Below are positions 59,722 through 64,000 of a stretch of DNA of 64,000 nt, in pieces. Source of the stretch: JASHUC01 sp035606175 (GTDB lineage Bacteria > Pseudomonadota > Gammaproteobacteria > Steroidobacterales > Steroidobacteraceae). A program made the translations under genes and the position numbers. Numbering within the stretch: position 1 is the stretch's first letter; every line of letters begins with the position of its first letter. The stretch lies in contig DATNFW010000046.1 of assembly GCA_035606175.1 (NCBI GenBank), forward strand, positions 57,982-121,981, given 5' to 3'. A model generated the notes under the pieces. The model was not told the origin of the DNA. It saw nothing but the letters and a program-made list of their open reading frames with translations, and did no database searches.

Positions 59722-59756
59722 ATAAAACGGGCGCCGCACTCCGTGTGCGACGCCCG
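59722..59756 (-). terminator. Rho-independent terminator of the small periplasmic protein gene
   Basis: On the minus strand GGGCGTCGCAC, a short loop and GTGCGGCGCCC form an 11-bp stem with one G-U pair, followed by GTTTTATTT. It lies 28 bp past the stop of the minus-strand gene at 59784. It is the only strong intrinsic terminator seen in the window. Confidence 0.88.
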
Positions 59757-59783
59757 CGCTTCGTGGGCCGGATGATCGGAGGA

Positions 59784-60122
59784 TTACTTCCCGATCCGAT
59801 GGCTCACCCGGTTCTCCTGCTGGTTGAGTGCGCGCTGGTCGGCCTTGGTGAGATGACCGCCATTCGTGCGGGCCATCGCGCGCTCCTCGTGGCGGATCGT
59901 GCGATCCTCGCGATGCAAACGTGCGGCCTGCCGCCCATTGATCTCGCCTTCCTTGCGCTCGTTGTGAATGCGCCGGTTCTGATTGGCGAGGCGGCTGTTC
60001 ACCTCGACCCGGCGCGGATGATGCTTCTGCCACGGGGTCTGGGCAAGCGATGCGCTCGCGAAGCCGGCGAGCGACAGTGAGACCGCGGCGACGGTCAGGA
60101 GCTTGCGGGTGTATTTGAGCAT
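59784..60122 (-). CDS. Small secreted basic helical protein
   Basis: A 112-residue protein with a clear signal peptide (MLKYTRKLLTVAAVSLSLAGFASASLAQ, 1-28). The mature part is very rich in Arg, His, Asn and Gln, with helical patterns (EVNSRLANQNRRIHNERKEGEIN, ARLHREDRTIRHEERAM, NQQENRVSHRI). I recall similar uncharacterised proteins in soil bacteria, but not a function; metal or acid-stress binding is a guess I do not press. GAGGAGA lies five bases before the ATG, and a strong terminator follows. Confidence 0.8.
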   Translation of the reverse strand: MLKYTRKLLTVAAVSLSLAGFASASLAQTPWQKHHPRRVEVNSRLANQNRRIHNERKEGEINGRQAARLHREDRTIRHEERAMARTNGGHLTKADQRALNQQENRVSHRIGK

Positions 60123-60188
60123 GGGGGTCTCCTCGGATGCGGCGATGCTGAAGATGTCAAATAGGGTCTGGTGTTCGGTCGGTATTTC

Positions 60189-60270
60189 AGCCGGAGCTCC
60201 GGCTCTCATGGCGTTAACAACGTCGCATGGCAGCAGGCGCCGACGATCGTTACGAAGAGTTAATCGTCGG
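60189..60270. repeat. Palindrome and dyad in a divergent promoter region
   Basis: The 266-bp gap between two divergent genes contains the perfect palindrome AGCCGGAGCTCCGGCT (60189-60204) and an 8-bp dyad, CCGACGAT (60240-60247) and ATCGTCGG (60263-60270), with a 15-bp spacer. Both could bind dimeric regulators; neither has a T-tract. A TATCAT at about 60357 is a possible -10 for the LLM gene. Confidence 0.45.
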
Positions 60271-60388
60271 ATACGCGGATCGGCCGAGCAGCAACGTTCG
60301 ATCGATGGCGAGGGGCGGCCGGGCAGCGGAACGTGAAGTGCATCACGCCGCCACGGTATCATCGCCAGCCATCCGGAATTGCCAGCAC

Positions 60389-61414
60389 ATGCGACTCTCG
60401 GTGCTCGATCAATCGCCCGTCTCCTCCGGCTCGACGCCGGCGGATGCGCTCACAAACACGATCGAGCTCGCACGATTCGCCGATCGGCTCGGATACGAGC
60501 GCTACTGGATCGCGGAGCATCACGCCACTCAAACGCTCGCGAGTCCTGCGCCGGAGATCCTCATCGCGCGGATCGGAGCGGAGACCGAGCGCATCCGCGT
60601 GGGCTCCGGCGGGGTCATGCTGCCGCATTACAGCCCGCTCAAGGTCGCCGAGCAGTTCCGCATGCTGCACGCGCTCTATCCGGATCGGGTGGATCTCGGC
60701 ATCGGCCGAGCGCCGGGCGGCACTCCCCTCGAGACGTTCGCCCTGCGCAGGGAGAGACTCGAGACACCGTTTCCGGACGACTTTCCGGATCAGCTCGCGG
60801 AGCTCATCGGTTTCCTGCACAGCGAATTCGCGCCGCGACACCCTTTCAGCCGCATCCGAGTCTCACCGCAGACCTCGGGCGCACCTCCCGTCTGGCTCCT
60901 CGGCTCGAGCCTGTGGAGCGCGTCGGCGGCTGCGCAGCTGGGGCTGCCCTATGCGTTCGCGCATTTCATCGCGCCCGAACCGACGCGCGCAGCGATCGAG
61001 CACTATCGCACCCATTTCCAGCCGTCGAGCCGTCTCGCCGCCCCGCACGTCATCGTCGCGCTCGGCGCCATCTGCGCGGAGACGGATGCCGAGGCGAACC
61101 GCCTCGGCGCGAGCGTGCGCCTCATGGGTCGGCGTCTGCGTCAGGGGGATTTGAGGCCCGTGCCGACAGTTGAGGAGGCCGAGCGGGAGCTCGCAGCGCC
61201 CGATCCTTTCCCGCGGCACGAGGGGGGCGAGTGGCCGCGGCACGTCTTCGGCTCACCGGCTACCGTGCGCTCGGGGCTCGAGGCGTTGGCCGCGGCGCTC
61301 GGCGTCGACGAATTGATGATCGTGACGATCGTGCATGAGCACGCGGCGCGCCTGCGCTCGTACGAGTTGCTCGCCGGTGCGTTCGGGCTCGGGTTACCGG
61401 TACGGCCGAGCTAG
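60389..61414 (+). CDS. LLM-class flavin-dependent oxidoreductase (MsnO8/luciferase-like)
   Basis: A 341-residue bacterial-luciferase-like monooxygenase: LSVLDQSPVSSG at the start, LGYERYWIAEHHATQTLASPAPEILI at about 38-63, RIRVGSGGVMLPHYSPLKVAEQFRML at about 72-97, VDLGIGRAPGGTPL and the C-terminal GSPATVRSGLEAL. It uses reduced FMN and oxygen; the substrate is unknown. The ATG at 60389 begins the family's first strand; the frame open upstream is in the promoter region. Confidence 0.88.
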   Translation: MRLSVLDQSPVSSGSTPADALTNTIELARFADRLGYERYWIAEHHATQTLASPAPEILIARIGAETERIRVGSGGVMLPHYSPLKVAEQFRMLHALYPDRVDLGIGRAPGGTPLETFALRRERLETPFPDDFPDQLAELIGFLHSEFAPRHPFSRIRVSPQTSGAPPVWLLGSSLWSASAAAQLGLPYAFAHFIAPEPTRAAIEHYRTHFQPSSRLAAPHVIVALGAICAETDAEANRLGASVRLMGRRLRQGDLRPVPTVEEAERELAAPDPFPRHEGGEWPRHVFGSPATVRSGLEALAAALGVDELMIVTIVHEHAARLRSYELLAGAFGLGLPVRPS

Positions 61415-61474
61415 CGCCCCCAGGAGACCTTGGATGGTGGTAAAGTTCGCGCTCCGGTGAAGGGGAGAACAATC

Positions 61475-62317
61475 ATGCGTGCTGCTTCCGTGTGGATGAG
61501 CGCGGCGTTTTCCGCCGCCCTGGTTTTCGTGCTGTCGACCGCGGGCGCCGAGGCGGCCCGGCACATGCCGAGCTACATCACCGCCGCCGTCAAGGATTCC
61601 GGACGGCCCGAGGCCGACAAGAAGCGCGACGTTAATCGCAAGCCCGCCGAGGCGCTTGAGTTCTCGGGTGTGAAGCCCGGCGACAAAGTGGCCGAGCTCA
61701 TTCCGGCGGCGGGCTACTACACGCGCATGCTGAGCAAGATCGTCGGTCCGTCGGGCCACGTGTACATGCTCGTGCCGCCTCCGCCGAAGGGTCCTCCTCC
61801 GGGCATGGCTCGCCCTGGCGCCGGCCGTCCGGGTGCGGGTCCTCCGGGTGCGGGCCGCCCGCCCATGCGCCGGCCCTCCATGACGGCGATGGCGAATGCG
61901 ATCGCGCAGAATCCCGAGTACTCGAACGTTTCGGTGGTGCAGATGGAGGAGGGACCGGCGTTCAGGCTGCCCGACCAGATCGACCTGTTCTGGACGACGG
62001 AGAACTATCACGACCTGCACAACATGCCGGACGCCGATCTCTCGATCTTCAACAAGCGGGTCTTCGATTCGCTGAAGAACGGCGGGATCTACTTCATCGA
62101 GGATCATGCAGCGGCGGCGGGAACCGGCGCGAGCGATACGCGCACGCTCCATCGCATCGATCCGGCCGCGGTGAAAATGGAAGTCGAGGCTGCGGGCTTC
62201 GAGTTCGTCGGACAGAGCCGGGCGCTGCACAATCCGAAGGACAATCACAAAGAGATCGTCTTCAAGATGGCCGATAAGACCGATCGGTTCATGTACAAAT
62301 TCCGCAAGCCGCAGTGA
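61475..62317 (+). CDS. Exported SAM-methyltransferase-like protein
   Basis: A 280-residue protein with a signal peptide (1-27). The Rossmann-type core starts EALEFSGVKPGDKVAELIPAAGYYTRMLSKIVGPSGHVYML; motif I reads ELIPAAG, where ExGxG is normal. A Gly/Pro/Arg-rich insertion (101-135) looks collagen-like and separates the first strands from DQIDLFWTTENYHDLHN and GGIYFIEDHAAAAG. Predicted methyltransferases with signal peptides form a known but unexplained group. SAM is not expected in the periplasm, so the role is unclear. GGGGAGA precedes the ATG. Confidence 0.72.
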   Translation: MRAASVWMSAAFSAALVFVLSTAGAEAARHMPSYITAAVKDSGRPEADKKRDVNRKPAEALEFSGVKPGDKVAELIPAAGYYTRMLSKIVGPSGHVYMLVPPPPKGPPPGMARPGAGRPGAGPPGAGRPPMRRPSMTAMANAIAQNPEYSNVSVVQMEEGPAFRLPDQIDLFWTTENYHDLHNMPDADLSIFNKRVFDSLKNGGIYFIEDHAAAAGTGASDTRTLHRIDPAAVKMEVEAAGFEFVGQSRALHNPKDNHKEIVFKMADKTDRFMYKFRKPQ

Positions 62318-62353
62318 GCGGCTGCGGCTCGCCGGCGGGCGGCGCGCGTCTCA

Positions 62354-62389
62354 GGCGTGCTGCTCGCTCCCGGCGTGCCGCTCGCCCAG
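62354..62389 (-). repeat. 18-bp imperfect tandem duplication after the S9 peptidase stop
   Basis: GGCGTGCTGCTCGCTCCC (62354-62371) is followed by GGCGTGCCGCTCGCCCAG (62372-62389), 14 of 18 bases equal. It lies a few bases downstream of the minus-strand peptidase stop at 62396. Confidence 0.6.
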
Positions 62390-62395
62390 CGCGGG

Positions 62396-64000
62396 TCAGT
62401 CTTCCCCTGCGGGCGTGAAGCCGAAGATGCGCCCGTAGAAGGCGAGCTCGGCTTCGAGAGTTTTCACGATACTTTCCGCGCGGCGAAAGCCGTGTTGCTC
62501 GCCCGCGAGCTCCATGTACACGACCGGAACGCCCTTGCGTTCGAGCGCCTCGACGATCGCTCGCGACTGGCTCGGCGGCACGACCGCATCCTCGGCACCC
62601 TGGAACACGATGAGCGGTGCGTGGAACGCTTCGAGATGGCGGATCGGGGCGCGGGCCTCATAGATGGCCTTGCCCTGCGGTAAAGGGGCGACGAGGCGAT
62701 CGAGATAGCGGCTCTCGAATTTGTGTGTGTCGCGCGCGAGCGCCTCGAGATCGCTCACGCCGAAGTAGTCGGCTCCGGCCCGGAACACATCGTGAAAGGC
62801 GAGCGCGGCGAGCACCGTAAACCCACCGGCGCTACCGCCGCGGATGGCGGTGCGCGCAGGGTCGATGAGCCCTCGATTGGCCAGGTGCTCGACGGCGGCG
62901 ACCACATCGGCGACATCGACGACGCCCCAATTGCCGTTGAGCCGCTCGCGATACGCACGGCCGTAGCCGCTGCTGCCGCCGTAATTCACATCGAGCACCG
63001 CGAAGCCGCGTGAAGTCCAGAATTGCGTGCCGAGGTTGAAATGCGGCCCGGAGTGAGCGGTCGGTCCGCCGTGCGCCTTGACGACGAGCGGCGGCTTCTC
63101 GCCCTCGAGCGGCAGAAAATCGGGATTTCTCGGAGCGTAGTAGAACGCGTGGGCAGGCTGGCCACCTGCGCCCGCGTACTCGATCGGCTCCGCGCTCGAG
63201 ACCCAGGCGGCATCGAGATCGAGCGTACCGGGCTCGCGCAGGAGCTGGTGCGCGCCCGATGCGAGATCGATCGCGACGACGGCCGGCTCCGCCGTCCTCG
63301 AGGCGGCGATCGCGATCGCCGTCGTTCCATCGAGCATCTGAATGTTCGAGAAGGCGACGAACGGCAGATCGAGGAATTCGACCGCCGCGCCGCGGACGCG
63401 CTCGCCGAGCGCGACGATGCCGAGCCGGTCGACGGCATTGCGTGTGCAGCGGACCACCGCGCGGCCATCACCGGTCAGGGCGTAGCTCGACTCCCCGAGC
63501 GTCCAAAGCGGGCCGCCGATCTCCGCATCCAGCGTCAGCGCCGCTTCAACGCGCCCGTTGCTGCCCCATCGATAGAGATTCCACCAGCCGGAGCGGTCGG
63601 AGACGAAATAGAGCACGCCCTCTGCACCCCAGCGCGGCTCGAGAACGGATTCATCGGGGCCGCCCGCAATCTGCCGCTGGTTTGCAAGTCCTGCGGGTGT
63701 GAGCTCTGCGACGTGGAGCGTCGTCGCATCCCACGGCATGTCGGGATGATTCCATGCGATCCATGCGAGGTGTCGTCCGTCGGCGCTGACGCGCGGATAA
63801 GCGACGAAGTCGCTGCCCGCGTAAAGCACGGTACCGGCGCTCGATGTGCTCGCCTCCGGCGAGCCGGCCGCGAGATCGAGCACGACGATCGCGTTTTTCG
63901 GCTCACCGCCTGCGCTGTGATCTTCGCGGACACAGTAGAGATGCGCGCCTGCCGGATCGAGCGCGTAGTCCGCATACCGGAATCCGCGCGGCGTGATCGG
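62396..64000 (-). CDS. S9-family prolyl oligopeptidase, N-terminus outside the window
   Basis: The last 535 codons of a serine peptidase; the frame is open to the right edge, so the start is missing. The visible part begins in the beta-propeller (LAWIAWNHPDMPWDATTLHVAEL) and ends in an alpha/beta-hydrolase domain with the nucleophile in AIRGGSAGGFTVLAAL, catalytic Asp in VFQGAEDAVVPPSQS and His in GEQHGFRRAE. The HGGPTAHSGPHFN segment forms the oxyanion region. It resembles acylaminoacyl/dipeptidyl peptidases of the S9C group. No signal peptide can be judged. Confidence 0.9.
   Translation of the reverse strand, partial: PITPRGFRYADYALDPAGAHLYCVREDHSAGGEPKNAIVVLDLAAGSPEASTSSAGTVLYAGSDFVAYPRVSADGRHLAWIAWNHPDMPWDATTLHVAELTPAGLANQRQIAGGPDESVLEPRWGAEGVLYFVSDRSGWWNLYRWGSNGRVEAALTLDAEIGGPLWTLGESSYALTGDGRAVVRCTRNAVDRLGIVALGERVRGAAVEFLDLPFVAFSNIQMLDGTTAIAIAASRTAEPAVVAIDLASGAHQLLREPGTLDLDAAWVSSAEPIEYAGAGGQPAHAFYYAPRNPDFLPLEGEKPPLVVKAHGGPTAHSGPHFNLGTQFWTSRGFAVLDVNYGGSSGYGRAYRERLNGNWGVVDVADVVAAVEHLANRGLIDPARTAIRGGSAGGFTVLAALAFHDVFRAGADYFGVSDLEALARDTHKFESRYLDRLVAPLPQGKAIYEARAPIRHLEAFHAPLIVFQGAEDAVVPPSQSRAIVEALERKGVPVVYMELAGEQHGFRRAESIVKTLEAELAFYGRIFGFTPAGED

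Overview
The window is one contiguous stretch of a GC-rich bacterial chromosome, densely packed with genes and free of rRNA, tRNA, CRISPR arrays, phage genes or insertion sequences that I can recognise. The order pepP-ubiH-ubiI at the left edge, the OpgGH pair and an Lhr-type helicase point to a gammaproteobacterium. The mix of secreted hydrolases, a cytochrome P450, two GMC oxidoreductases and proline/alanine-rich linkers would suit a Nevskiales/Steroidobacterales-like lineage. That placement is inference, not a measurement.

Region 1 (1-12 kb) is core metabolism. It holds the end of pepP, two ubiquinone hydroxylases, then ispG and a pterin carbinolamine dehydratase on the minus strand. Divergent from ispG lies a complete tandem glycine riboswitch driving gcvT-gcvH-gcvPA-gcvPB. 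The last gcv gene overlaps by 4 bp a secreted 979-residue protease with two trypsin-like domains (one degenerate) and several PDZ modules, the layout of fungal Nma111 and plant Deg7.

Region 2 (12-26 kb) carries Sua5/TsaC, a group III-fold ornithine-type decarboxylase, a HIT protein, an ABC exporter (ATPase plus FtsX-like permease) coupled to an AttH/CrtC-like secreted protein, a PadR regulator with a clear dyad operator and its HAAS-type membrane partner, a rhomboid protease, a Nudix hydrolase, and a MarR gene beside a p-cresol-methylhydroxylase-like flavocytochrome pair.

Region 3 (26-34 kb) has a cyclopropane-fatty-acid-type methyltransferase preceded by a coupled 15-residue leader ORF and followed by a geranylgeranyl-reductase-like flavoprotein. 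After these come DUF3014 and SHOCT proteins, an M49-like zinc metallopeptidase lipoprotein, an NTF2-like protein and a sulfotransferase.

Region 4 (34-43 kb) is a catabolic block: two GMC oxidoreductases, a LigW-type amidohydrolase/decarboxylase, folD, an MBL-fold hydrolase, an SDR and a P450 resembling the CYP199 aromatic O-demethylases. A reasonable hypothesis is degradation of methoxylated aromatics, with FolD handling the released one-carbon unit.

Region 5 (43-64 kb) holds a HIRAN membrane protein coupled to an outer-membrane barrel, a DUF2892-DUF892 fusion, peptide deformylase, a YebC-family protein, an acyl desaturase, an MDR oxidoreductase, an EthD/beta-propeller pair, Lhr, OpgG-OpgH, a small periplasmic protein with a clear terminator, an LLM oxidoreductase, an exported methyltransferase-like protein and a truncated S9 peptidase.

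Two window-wide patterns stand out. Short tandem duplications (8-22 bp) sit repeatedly across or beside stop codons, and in one case across a start codon. Several housekeeping genes have a -10-like TAnnnT hexamer only 6-7 nt before the start codon, suggesting leaderless transcripts.
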